Numbered from the stretch's first letter, positions 1 to 6,566 are shown. The stretch: DNA of 8,361 bases from an uncultured Neomegalonema sp. (GCA_937927905.1 CALFWP010000112.1:1-8361), one strand, 5' to 3'. Notes: generated by a model not told the origin, from the letters alone. A program made the numbers and translations.

Positions 1-669
1 GTCTATGTCACCTGCGATGTCTGCCACGGCAAGCGCTATAACCGCGAGACGCTGGAGGTGAAGTACAAAGGCAAATCCATCGCCGATGTGCTGGATATGA
101 CCGTCGAGGATGCCTCGGTGTTCTTCAAGGCGGTGCCGTCAATCCGCGATAAAATGGTAACGCTGGAGCGCGTCGGCCTCGGCTATGTCAAGGTCGGGCA
201 ACAGGCCACAACCCTTTCTGGCGGCGAGGCACAGCGGGTCAAGCTGTCGAAAGAACTGGCCAAGCGCGCCACGGGGCGGACACTCTATATTCTGGACGAG
301 CCGACCACGGGCCTGCATTTCGAGGATGTGCGCCGCCTGCTCGAGGTGCTGCACGAACTGGTGGAGCAGGGCAATACGGTGGTGGTGATCGAGCACAATC
401 TTGATGTGATCAAAACCGCGGATTGGATCGTCGATCTCGGGCCGGAGGGCGGCGATGGCGGCGGCGAAATCATCGCGAGCGGCACCCCCGAAGAGGTTGC
501 GGCGGTAAAGCGCAGCTATACCGGAAAATACCTCGGCCCGATGCTGAAACCGAAGAAAAAGCCGGCGACGAAGAAGAAAGCACCGGCGGAAAAGAAACCT
601 GCGGTGAAAAAACCTGCGGCGAAGAAACCTGCGAAAAAGGCGAAGGCGGGCACCGGCGCGGCGAAATAG
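1..669 (+). CDS. uvrA: UvrA, excinuclease ABC subunit A, C-terminal part (5' end outside window)
   Basis: This is the damage-recognition ATPase of nucleotide excision repair, which works in the cytoplasm with UvrB. The reading frame is open from base 1, so the gene begins to the left; 222 residues are visible. C5 and C8 are the second CxxC half of the C-terminal zinc finger, followed by the family-typical GKRYNRETLEV. The ABC signature LSGGE lies at residues 72-76, Walker B LYILDEPT at 95-102 (catalytic Glu E100), and the H-loop His at 132 in VIEHN. The expected UvrA end (GKYLGPML) is followed by about 40 extra residues rich in Lys, Ala and Pro (17 lysines), including three KPAxK repeats, resembling histone H1-like tails. 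Such a tail is absent from E. coli UvrA. No convincing hairpin terminator follows the stop. Identification is certain; the role of the tail is unknown. Confidence 0.97.
   Translation, partial: VYVTCDVCHGKRYNRETLEVKYKGKSIADVLDMTVEDASVFFKAVPSIRDKMVTLERVGLGYVKVGQQATTLSGGEAQRVKLSKELAKRATGRTLYILDEPTTGLHFEDVRRLLEVLHELVEQGNTVVVIEHNLDVIKTADWIVDLGPEGGDGGGEIIASGTPEEVAAVKRSYTGKYLGPMLKPKKKPATKKKAPAEKKPAVKKPAAKKPAKKAKAGTGAAK
595..639 (+). repeat. Three 15-bp tandem repeats in the uvrA tail
   Basis: Three consecutive 15-bp units (595-609, 610-624, 625-639) each begin with AAACCTGCG and encode KPAVK, KPAAK and KPAKK. A degenerate A/P/K-rich stretch precedes them. They make up part of the basic C-terminal extension of UvrA and look like slippage-type expansion of a short codon block that stays in frame. 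Confidence 0.75.
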
Positions 670-741
670 CGCGGCGCGGGTTTTTACGCCTTGCCATTGG
701 CTTGCAGGGCGATAGCATAAAGCCCACGAAACATCTTGGGG

Positions 742-775
742 TTGACAAACCCTGCCGCTGCGACAAGGCTTATTC
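742..775 (+). promoter_or_regulatory. Possible promoter for the S8 peptidase gene (-35 only is clear)
   Basis: The 134-bp gap between uvrA and the peptidase start holds a perfect TTGACA at 742-747, which sits in a small inverted repeat GGGTT-GACA-AACCC (739-752). No good -10 lies at 17 bp. The nearest candidate is the GCTTATTC-like stretch at 768-775, with a spacer of about 20 bp, which is too long for a standard promoter. The -35 match is seen directly; promoter function is a guess. Confidence 0.22.
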
Positions 776-803
776 GTGTGACATCTTGAAAGCTGAGCAG
801 TTT

Positions 804-2015
804 ATGTCTTTAATTAATGATTTGCGCCCGCCATCCCTTCGAGACGAATATACTCAATATATCTACTCGGATACCGTCGCACAGCTGGCAAGCTCTTCCG
901 CAAAGACGGTCATCGCCCATATTGATTCCGGCATCGCCTCCCACCCCTCGCTCGGATACGCGGAAGGTGCCGCCGATACCGATCCGCCCGAAAATATTCT
1001 GCTGGATAAGGGGGTTAATTTTTTCGACCCGCGCCCCGATCAGGACCCGCTCTCCACATTGCCGGTATCGCCGTTGAAGCGGTCGGGTAGGGTACTCGAT
1101 AAACTCATCGAGTACCCTGATCACGGGGTCAAGACCCTGTCGGCCATTCTCGGTGCAACCAAGGACTTTCGCGGTGTTGCGCCCGGAGCGAAAGTGATCC
1201 CGTATCGCGTGGCCAACGGTCCTTTGTTCCAAAGCGGCGGGTTAGGCGGTCCGTATCAGGGCGCCCCGACCCGCTTGATCGGGGACGCCATCTTTCACGC
1301 GCTGAACTACAGGGATGTGCGCGTGATCAATATCAGCATGGGTAATCCCGGGAATCTCGGCCCTCTGCAAAAGATCATCAACGGCCTCGGTGGTCAGGCA
1401 GGGATAGATTCTTTCACGGCCAATGCCATCGACAGAGCGTACCGGCAAGGGGTGATTATTGTCGCTGCCGCCGGACAGGTTACTGAAGCTAATGTGTATC
1501 CCGGCATGTTTTCCCGCGTCATAACTGCCGGAGGATACGATTACAAGGACGGGAAACAGAACATTGGCCTTTATGATCACTATCCCAACTTCAAATACCT
1601 GTTGCAGGAACGTGTGGACGTCTCCGCCCTTGCGATGCGCATGAACCGTGCATCCTTTAATCTGAAGGCTGATCCGCCGGTGCCGGAATATGCGGAACAG
1701 AGCCGCGAATGGGAACTGTCCGGCACCTCATACGCCGCCGCACAGGTCTCTGCCGTGGCCGCGCTGTGGGTCGAAAAATACCACGAAAATCTGGAGAATC
1801 TTTTCGCGAACAACCGCTACAAAATCGTTGAAGCGTTCCGGGCCGCGCTTAAAACATATGGTAATATAAACGTAATAGCCGAACTGCCGTTTAAAGATGA
1901 GGTCGAGATCACAAAACTTGACATTGTCAAAGTACTGGCAACGCCGCCGGTCGATCCCGCCGTCCTGCCCGTTACGCGAGCAGTGGATCAGCTGGAACCG
2001 TTCAGTTCCGAGTAA
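804..2015 (+). CDS. S8 family (subtilisin-type) serine peptidase, atypical oxyanion residue
   Basis: A 403-residue subtilase-fold protein. The catalytic triad is visible in order: Asp41 in IAHIDSG, His107 in DHGVKT, and Ser309 in SGTSYAAAQ. VINISMG (174-180) matches the usual strand before the substrate cleft. GVIIVAAAGQ (216-225) aligns with the family's AAAGN, so the oxyanion-hole Asn appears to be Gln225. The usual Pro and His after GTSxAx are Ala313 and Gln314. About 65 residues separate Asp and His, longer than in subtilisin (D32-H64), implying an insertion. There is no signal peptide, prodomain-like N-terminus or membrane segment, so a cytoplasmic location is inferred. The start at ATG 804 is preferred because the frame further upstream is only an open overlap with uvrA; the ribosome binding site is weak. 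The C-terminal ~95 residues have no recognised domain. Substrate unknown; it could be poorly active or inactive. Confidence 0.85.
   Translation: MSLINDLRPPSLRDEYTQYIYSDTVAQLASSSAKTVIAHIDSGIASHPSLGYAEGAADTDPPENILLDKGVNFFDPRPDQDPLSTLPVSPLKRSGRVLDKLIEYPDHGVKTLSAILGATKDFRGVAPGAKVIPYRVANGPLFQSGGLGGPYQGAPTRLIGDAIFHALNYRDVRVINISMGNPGNLGPLQKIINGLGGQAGIDSFTANAIDRAYRQGVIIVAAAGQVTEANVYPGMFSRVITAGGYDYKDGKQNIGLYDHYPNFKYLLQERVDVSALAMRMNRASFNLKADPPVPEYAEQSREWELSGTSYAAAQVSAVAALWVEKYHENLENLFANNRYKIVEAFRAALKTYGNINVIAELPFKDEVEITKLDIVKVLATPPVDPAVLPVTRAVDQLEPFSSE
1089..1118. repeat. Perfect 12-bp inverted repeat (hairpin) inside the S8 peptidase gene
   Basis: AGGGTACTCGAT at 1089-1100 and its exact reverse complement at 1107-1118 are separated by six bases (AAACTC). 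The transcript could form a stable 12-bp stem. It lies in the extra segment between the catalytic Asp and His codons, ending just before His107 (1122-1124). No T-run follows, so it is not an intrinsic terminator. Its role is unknown. Confidence 0.9.
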
Positions 2016-2189
2016 CATTCGGGGTGCTGACGACCTTCGTTATCCGGTGTCTTTGAACAGGGCGCAAAAAGCGACTGTGGCTATACCGGCATTTACGGCA
2101 AACTATTTTCACCGCCTTTTCCCGCTGGCGTATCGGTGCGGGGTTCCGTAAAGCTGTTGCCATTGTTTTCCAACGCTTCGGGGTACGTT
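2016..2189. other. 174-bp intergenic region between the S8 peptidase and acuI
   Basis: I see no hairpin with a T-run for the peptidase gene and no promoter with both boxes in good register. An in-frame GTG at 2136 would extend AcuI by 18 residues, but the extension does not look like the family N-terminus. Confidence 0.5.
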
Positions 2190-3182
2190 ATGGCTTTTAA
2201 CGCTTTGGTCGTCACTAAGGATGAGGACGGCACGGTTCATCAGAACATCGAACAGGTCGGACTGGACCGCTTGCCCGAGGGCAATGTGACGGTCGCGGTC
2301 GAGTATTCGACGGTCAATTACAAGGACGGCCTGTGTATCAATGCGACGGGCGGTCTGGTCCGCAACTTTCCCCATGTTCCGGGGATTGATTTTGCGGGCA
2401 CGGTCGAAACGTCCGATGATCCCCGCTACAAGGCCGGAGACCGCGTGGTCCTGAACGGCTGGCGCGTGGGCGAGGTCCGCTGGGGCGGCTATGCGCAAAA
2501 GGCGCGGGTTGATGCCGATATGCTGGTGACAATCCCCGACAGCATCACCACAAAACAGGCGATGGCCATCGGCACCGCCGGATACACTTCGATGCTGGCG
2601 GTGATGGCGCTGGAGGATCACCACCTCAAGCCCGGACAGGGTGAAGTGCTGGTCACGGGCGCGGCGGGCGGCGTCGGGTCGGTCGCAACGGCTATCCTCG
2701 CCAATCTGGGCTATGAAGTCGCCTGTGTCACCGGACGCCCTGAAACGGCGGATTACCTCAAAAGCCTCGGTGCTACGCGGATTGTCCCCCGCGAGGACAT
2801 CAACGAAACCGTTAAGCGTCCGCTGGAAACCGAAACCTGGGCGGGGTGCATTGATGCTGTCGGAAGCGCGATGCTGGCGCGGGTGCTGGGTCAGATGAAA
2901 TACGGGGCTTCTGTCGCCGCCGTGGGTCTTGCGGGCGGAGCGGATCTGCCGGCGACGGTTGTGCCGTTTCTGCTCAGGGGCGTTAACCTTCTCGGGATCG
3001 ATTCGGTAATGCAACCGACCGAAAACCGCGTGCGCGCCTGGGGCCGTCTTGCCACCGATCTGCCGATGGATAAGCTTGAATCAATGGTCGAGATGGCGAC
3101 GCTGAGCGATCTGCCGAAACTCGGGAAAGACATCCTCAAGGGACAGGTCAAGGGCCGTGTCGTTGTTGATGTGAACGCCTGA
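2190..3182 (+). CDS. acuI: AcuI/YhdH-type acryloyl-CoA reductase (NADPH), MDR superfamily
   Basis: A 330-residue medium-chain dehydrogenase/reductase of the YhdH/AcuI subfamily (E. coli YhdH is of similar length). Characterised members reduce acryloyl-CoA to propionyl-CoA with NADPH in the cytoplasm, removing the toxic acryloyl-CoA formed in 3-hydroxypropionate or DMSP metabolism. Visible hallmarks are STVNYKDGL at 40-48, the early segment PGIDFAGTV at 64-72, the Rossmann glycine motif TGAAGGVGS at 156-164, and VTGR at 180-183, which fits NADPH preference. There are no structural zinc cysteines, as expected for this group. The start at ATG 2190 gives the usual MxFxALVV beginning; the upstream GGGG is only a weak ribosome binding site. 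The gene stands alone and ends at a strong terminator. Family assignment is firm; the physiological substrate here is inferred. Confidence 0.93.
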   Translation: MAFNALVVTKDEDGTVHQNIEQVGLDRLPEGNVTVAVEYSTVNYKDGLCINATGGLVRNFPHVPGIDFAGTVETSDDPRYKAGDRVVLNGWRVGEVRWGGYAQKARVDADMLVTIPDSITTKQAMAIGTAGYTSMLAVMALEDHHLKPGQGEVLVTGAAGGVGSVATAILANLGYEVACVTGRPETADYLKSLGATRIVPREDINETVKRPLETETWAGCIDAVGSAMLARVLGQMKYGASVAAVGLAGGADLPATVVPFLLRGVNLLGIDSVMQPTENRVRAWGRLATDLPMDKLESMVEMATLSDLPKLGKDILKGQVKGRVVVDVNA

Positions 3183-3207
3183 TCGGACGCAGGCACACCG
3201 CAGATTG

Positions 3208-3237
3208 AAAGCCGCGTGTCCCTGCGCGGCTTTTTTT
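3208..3237 (+). terminator. Intrinsic terminator after acuI
   Basis: AAAGCCGCG (3208-3216) pairs perfectly with CGCGGCTTT (3225-3233) around an 8-base loop, followed by a run of seven T (3231-3237). It lies 25 bases after the acuI stop. Read on the minus strand the stem is followed by only three T, so it may act weakly for the convergent acetyltransferase gene that ends at 3250. Confidence 0.9.
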
Positions 3238-3249
3238 ATGGCGCGGCGT

Positions 3250-3783
3250 TCAGGAGGTGCGATGGTATTGTGTGCAATTGCGCTCAAACCCCGCCTTAAG
3301 GAACAGCTTTTCCGATGATGTGTTCCGGTTCCAGACCTGGGCGGAGATAATCCCGCCGCCGCGTGCGTCGATTTTGCCGGTCAGAACATCAAGCAGGCCT
3401 GAGGCAATGCCGCCCTGCCGGTGGTTCGCATCGACGGCGATATCATCAACATGGGCGAACCAGATATCGTCACCGAAAAACACATCCGATCCCTTGTAAA
3501 GGCTGTAGAGAATATAACCCCTGAGCGTATCATCCCTGAACCAGCCCAGCGAAAACCTGCTTTGTTTATGAAACAGACTGCGCGGTTTCAGGACGGATTT
3601 TTTCGGTGCGAAATACCGGTGAAAGTAGGCGGTGATCCGGCCTTCGTTTTCCGGCAAGCAGAATATGTCCGGAAAGTTCTGATGGTGCCAGATTTGTCCG
3701 GATTTAAACAGAGCGCACATATCCGGTATGTCCGCCCGCACAGGCTCCATGATGCCGTTGCGCGGAGTATTCTGCGCGGTCAC
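3250..3783 (-). CDS. GNAT family N-acetyltransferase
   Basis: A 177-residue single-domain protein of the GCN5-related acetyltransferase fold, which transfers an acyl group from acyl-CoA to an amine. The core is visible: the beta4 strand HVDDIAVDANH at 111-121, the acyl-CoA pyrophosphate loop HRQGGIAS at 121-128 (family pattern R/QxxGxG/A), helix SGLLDVL, then AQVWNRNTSSEKLFLKAGF at 148-166, the usual Asn and Phe/Gly-Phe segment of motif B. The GTG start at 3783 overlaps the upstream stop in the tetranucleotide GTGA, and a GGACGGGGG stretch precedes it; ATG 3750 (residue 12) is an alternative but has no ribosome binding site. It is translationally coupled to the CelD-like gene, suggesting joint action on one substrate. 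Substrate cannot be told from the sequence. Confidence 0.88.
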   Translation of the reverse strand: MTAQNTPRNGIMEPVRADIPDMCALFKSGQIWHHQNFPDIFCLPENEGRITAYFHRYFAPKKSVLKPRSLFHKQSRFSLGWFRDDTLRGYILYSLYKGSDVFFGDDIWFAHVDDIAVDANHRQGGIASGLLDVLTGKIDARGGGIISAQVWNRNTSSEKLFLKAGFERNCTQYHRTS

Positions 3784-4907
3784 GGCTTGCCCCCGTCCTT
3801 GAGGGTCCGGCTTTTTCCGGCGAGTTTCTTCAGCAGAACGACGCTTTTGAAAACCATGTCATGCCGGATGCCCTTTTTGGCAAAGGCCAGCGTGATGATC
3901 CTTTTTTTGTCCGGCCAGAGGCCGTTGATCATGTGGTTTTGCGGGGATGTGCACGAATCGACAAAAACCGGATCGCCGTGGCGATAGTATTTTTTCAGTG
4001 TCTCATGTTCGAGTATAACGCCGGGTGAATACTGGCTGTAATGTTCGTCATAAGCAGTTTTGACACAGTACACATGCTCGTCCGCTTTCAGATCGAGCGT
4101 ATAGGCAATTGCGACTCCGCCGACCTCAAGTTTGAGCATCGACAATCCATTCTTCGGCACGGCGTCTTTTATCAGCGCCTTGTAAAATGCGATATCATCC
4201 GGGTTTTCCGCGATGGATGTGCCCGAACGTTTTTTCCAGCTGAGGTTTTCAACACGCATGAAATCATCGAACCACTCTCCGGAACTGTCTTCGTGGCAGA
4301 ATTCACTGATTGTGACGGGTCCGGCTTTGCTCAGGTTTTTGCGTCGCCGTTTCAGGTTTTTCAGCCTACTCTTACTGATATGCCCCGACAGGTCTGTCTC
4401 CGTATCCGGCGGTGCGGTGATAAAGGCGCGTCCGTAATCGTCAACAACAGCGGCCTGGCGGTTCTGTCGGGCAAAGACCTCAGCGGCCGCTGCGGGTATC
4501 CCGTGTCCGCCGGAAAGCTGATTGAAAACGATAAAGCTTTTATCGGCGGGTGTAGTGTCCAGCCATTCGCCGATGCCGCGGAAAAAGTCTTTCACATAAC
4601 CGGTTCTGATGAGCGGTGTCGCCAGGTACTGATGATAATGAATGCAGGTTCGGTAAAATCTTACAGGTATTTTTGCGTATCCCGTATCGGGTTGGAGAAT
4701 GGTTAATCCGATCAGCAGATCCCGTTTATAAACCGTTATGATACGTGGTTTATGCTCTGCCAGCAGCGGTATGGAGGCACGTACGAACCAGGGAAATAAA
4801 AACACATTTTTTTCAATCGCATGGTGCGCCAAATCCTGCCAGGCGTTGTCCAATACTGATACAGCATCTACGGTTAACGCTGTTGATTGAAAAGTTAAAT
4901 CGCGCAT
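3780..4907 (-). CDS. CelD/BcsL-like GNAT protein (BioF2-like acetyltransferase domain)
   Basis: A 375-residue protein of the large double-GNAT/FemAB-like type annotated as 'cellulose biosynthesis CelD' acetyltransferases (Acetyltransf_6, PF13480). The C-terminal domain shows the basic helix KSRLKNLKRRRKNL (179-192), LSWKKRSG (222-229), FYKALIKDA (241-249), the LEVGGVAIAYTL strand pair (260-271), and YDEHYSQYSPGVILEHETLK (286-305), the most typical segment. Related proteins act in the cytoplasm on polysaccharide or cell-wall precursors; the substrate here is unknown. Lys/Arg-rich C-terminus; no signal peptide or membrane segment. ATG 4907 is preferred, with GGGA six bases upstream; an in-frame GTG at 4934 would add nine residues (to 4934) but has no ribosome binding site. 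It is the first gene of a two-gene unit and overlaps the GNAT gene by four bases. Confidence 0.82.
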   Translation of the reverse strand: MRDLTFQSTALTVDAVSVLDNAWQDLAHHAIEKNVFLFPWFVRASIPLLAEHKPRIITVYKRDLLIGLTILQPDTGYAKIPVRFYRTCIHYHQYLATPLIRTGYVKDFFRGIGEWLDTTPADKSFIVFNQLSGGHGIPAAAAEVFARQNRQAAVVDDYGRAFITAPPDTETDLSGHISKSRLKNLKRRRKNLSKAGPVTISEFCHEDSSGEWFDDFMRVENLSWKKRSGTSIAENPDDIAFYKALIKDAVPKNGLSMLKLEVGGVAIAYTLDLKADEHVYCVKTAYDEHYSQYSPGVILEHETLKKYYRHGDPVFVDSCTSPQNHMINGLWPDKKRIITLAFAKKGIRHDMVFKSVVLLKKLAGKSRTLKDGGKP

Positions 4908-5009
4908 ATCGCATCCCGGTTCATCTTGGAACACGCCGCAAAAGCGGTGATTTCTGCTCTGCTATTATGCGCATCCAATTCTGTCTGAGCAGCTGATAGC
5001 GATAAACAT

Positions 5010-5035
5010 GCCAGCCGGTTTTCGCGGGCGCTGGC
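5010..5035. repeat. 6-bp inverted repeat directly upstream of the -35 box
   Basis: GCCAGC (5010-5015) and GCTGGC (5030-5035) are exact inverted copies around 14 bases, and they abut the -35 candidate at 5036. This is a reasonable place for a regulator to bind, but arms this short arise by chance. Confidence 0.4.
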
Positions 5036-5063
5036 TTAAAATTTGCTGTTCCCTTTATATAAT
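5036..5063 (+). promoter_or_regulatory. Sigma70-type promoter for the SBP56-like lipoprotein operon
   Basis: TTAAAA (5036-5041, four of six matches to TTGACA), a 16-bp spacer and a perfect TATAAT (5058-5063). Transcription would start near 5070, giving a leader of about 67 bases before the ATG at 5137. This position argues against start codons upstream of 5070. Confidence 0.55.
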
Positions 5064-5127
5064 GTGCAGGTTTTTTGCGGATACAGGCTGTGACCCGTCA
5101 TCCGAGAGGCTCGGTCTTCCGATATTT

Positions 5128-5132
5128 GAGGT
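5128..5132 (+). promoter_or_regulatory. Ribosome binding site that supports ATG 5137
   Basis: GAGGT at 5128-5132 lies four bases before ATG 5137. In-frame GTG codons at 5131 and 5134 overlap the site and are unlikely starts. The choice places a normal lipoprotein signal peptide at the N-terminus. Confidence 0.6.
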
Positions 5133-5136
5133 GGTG

Positions 5137-6546
5137 ATGTTTTTTGCGGATAAGGCGGATAAAAATGTATCGGGCGCGGTGTTTCTGATTGCTGCGTTGC
5201 TTGGCCTGTCTGCATGCGATGATCATGAAAACCGTGTTGACCTGACCGGAAATCCTTCGTCCCGCCTGCTGATATTCGCCGGTGATACCGATGCGTCGGA
5301 CTCTGATTTCCTCGTGGTTATTGATGCGGACCCGAAGAGTGATACGCGCGGGTTGCCGCTGCATTCCCTGCCGGTCGGTATGAAAAACTCAATGCCGCAT
5401 CACATGGAATATGTGCCGCCACCATCGGGCGAGCCGCTTTTCATGAATGCGCATCACCACGAATCCACGCTGATCGTGGATATTGATAACCCGGATGACT
5501 TAAAGGTGCGGAAGGTTCTGCCGCCGCCGCAACCGTTCCGCTTTCCCCATGATTATACCCGCACCTCCTACGGAACCCGTTTGACTGGATTTTTACGCAG
5601 TGACGGCAGCAGTCCGGATGTGGAAGAAAAGCTGTTGCCTGCCAATCATGGCGGTATCGCGGAGTATTCGGCCGATGGAGAGCTGTTGCGAATGACATCC
5701 GCTGCCGTGACTTCAAGCGGCAAAGCGGTCCGGCCCTATGCATTTGCGTTTCTGCCCGAGGCTGACAGGTTCGTCGTGACCAGCGCGCCGATGATGGAAA
5801 CGTCCTGGGCGGAAGTTGTCCAAATCTACCGGTATTCTGATTTCAGCCTGCTCAAAACGATTGAATTGCCGAAACAGGGGCCGGGCACGGCAGGGGGCGG
5901 ACCTGTGAAACGGACAACGGGTTTCGGTCCGCGTGTGCTGGAGGACGGGTCCGTTTTTATAAGTACATTTGAGTGTTCTTTTCACCATCTGACCGGTATC
6001 GGTACCGACAATCCTGAAATCGAGCTTGTGCATATTCTGGCGCCTGCCTCGTCCGGCCATCCTGCGGATCATTGCGGTATTCCCGTACAGATCGGAAATT
6101 TCTGGATTCAGCCTGCAGGCAAAATCAACAGCGTGGCCGTCCTTGACCTTAGCAATCCGCAACAACCCGAAGAAGTGCACCGGCTTGAAACGCCGGAGGA
6201 TTTCAAACCCCACTGGTTGTCCAAAGATCCGAAATCCAATCGCCTTATCCTCGGTGCGGAGCTTGGCGGGGAACAGGGGTTTTATGTGCTGAGAGTGGAT
6301 GAGGCGACCGGCGCACTTGATTTCGATTCTGATTTTCAAGGGGTCAAATCCGGCAGATTCTTCAGTTCGAAAACCAGTGGATATGTATCTTTACAGCGCA
6401 GAGATTGGCCGCACGGTGCCAGCGGGGATGCCTGGGGGCATGCGGCTCTTTTTCTGGACACTACAGGGGGCATAAGCGCAGCTCAGCCGCGTTTTGATGG
6501 GTTTGACGGTGATGGCTTTCTCTTTGCAGGGGCTTGTCTGTTCTGA
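5137..6546 (+). CDS. SBP56/methanethiol-oxidase-like beta-propeller lipoprotein
   Basis: A 469-residue protein. The N-terminus is a lipoprotein signal: hydrophobic segment 13-24 then lipobox LSAC with lipidated Cys27, followed by Asp-Asp. The mature part resembles the selenium-binding protein 56 (SBP56/MtoX) family: LVVIDADPKS (59-68), MPHHMEY (86-92), the HHH at 106-108, FPHDY (136-140), NHGGIAEYSADG (170-181), RPYAFAFLPEADR (199-211), FISTFEC (274-280), CGIPVQIG (313-320), KPHWLSKDP (357-365) and a C-terminal WPHG...WGHAALF (424-439). Repeated strand-turn blocks fit a beta-propeller. Characterised MtoX is a periplasmic copper enzyme oxidising methanethiol; the many conserved-looking His here could bind metal, but this divergent relative may have another substrate. 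The protein should be anchored in the cell envelope. It leads an operon with the next gene, 20 bp downstream. Confidence 0.75.
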   Translation: MFFADKADKNVSGAVFLIAALLGLSACDDHENRVDLTGNPSSRLLIFAGDTDASDSDFLVVIDADPKSDTRGLPLHSLPVGMKNSMPHHMEYVPPPSGEPLFMNAHHHESTLIVDIDNPDDLKVRKVLPPPQPFRFPHDYTRTSYGTRLTGFLRSDGSSPDVEEKLLPANHGGIAEYSADGELLRMTSAAVTSSGKAVRPYAFAFLPEADRFVVTSAPMMETSWAEVVQIYRYSDFSLLKTIELPKQGPGTAGGGPVKRTTGFGPRVLEDGSVFISTFECSFHHLTGIGTDNPEIELVHILAPASSGHPADHCGIPVQIGNFWIQPAGKINSVAVLDLSNPQQPEEVHRLETPEDFKPHWLSKDPKSNRLILGAELGGEQGFYVLRVDEATGALDFDSDFQGVKSGRFFSSKTSGYVSLQRRDWPHGASGDAWGHAALFLDTTGGISAAQPRFDGFDGDGFLFAGACLF

Positions 6547-6566
6547 ATGACTGGTAAACGGATCGC

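Larger units (their letters stand above)
4908..5136. other. Divergent intergenic region
   Basis: These 229 bases separate the minus-strand acetyltransferase pair from the plus-strand lipoprotein operon. They hold the + strand promoter (5036-5063), an inverted repeat (5010-5035), a small hairpin CCGAG-AGG-CTCGG (5102-5114) in the expected leader, and on the minus strand a CATAAT (4969-4964) that could be a -10 for the CelD-like gene but lacks a good -35. An open frame from 5008 exists, but it starts upstream of the promoter and is not counted as coding. Confidence 0.5.

Noticed and set aside
648..690. GC-rich stretch plus TTTTT after uvrA as a terminator
   Set aside because: The repeats GCGCGGCG are mainly direct, not inverted, so no convincing stem precedes the short T-run.
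423..803. Long upstream extension of the S8 peptidase frame overlapping uvrA
   Set aside because: It runs antiparallel in meaning to the clear UvrA frame, gives Arg/Gly/Glu-rich nonsense, and subtilase-like sequence only begins after ATG 804.
2109..3014. 301-codon open frame on the minus strand across acuI
   Set aside because: Antisense shadow of acuI; Arg/His-rich composition with no family likeness.
4041..4706. 221-codon plus-strand open frame inside the CelD-like gene
   Set aside because: Shadow of a clearly recognisable minus-strand gene; no recognisable motif or ribosome binding site.
4931..4950. CCGC-AAAA-GCGG inverted repeat near the CelD-like start as an operator
   Set aside because: Only four base pairs; expected by chance and not placed against a convincing promoter.
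5008..5136. N-terminal extension of the SBP56-like gene from ATG 5008
   Set aside because: It starts upstream of the TATAAT promoter, lacks a ribosome binding site, and would bury the lipoprotein signal about 43 residues inside the protein.
5713..6339. 208-codon minus-strand open frame inside the SBP56-like gene
   Set aside because: Shadow of the plus-strand gene, which carries family motifs through this region.
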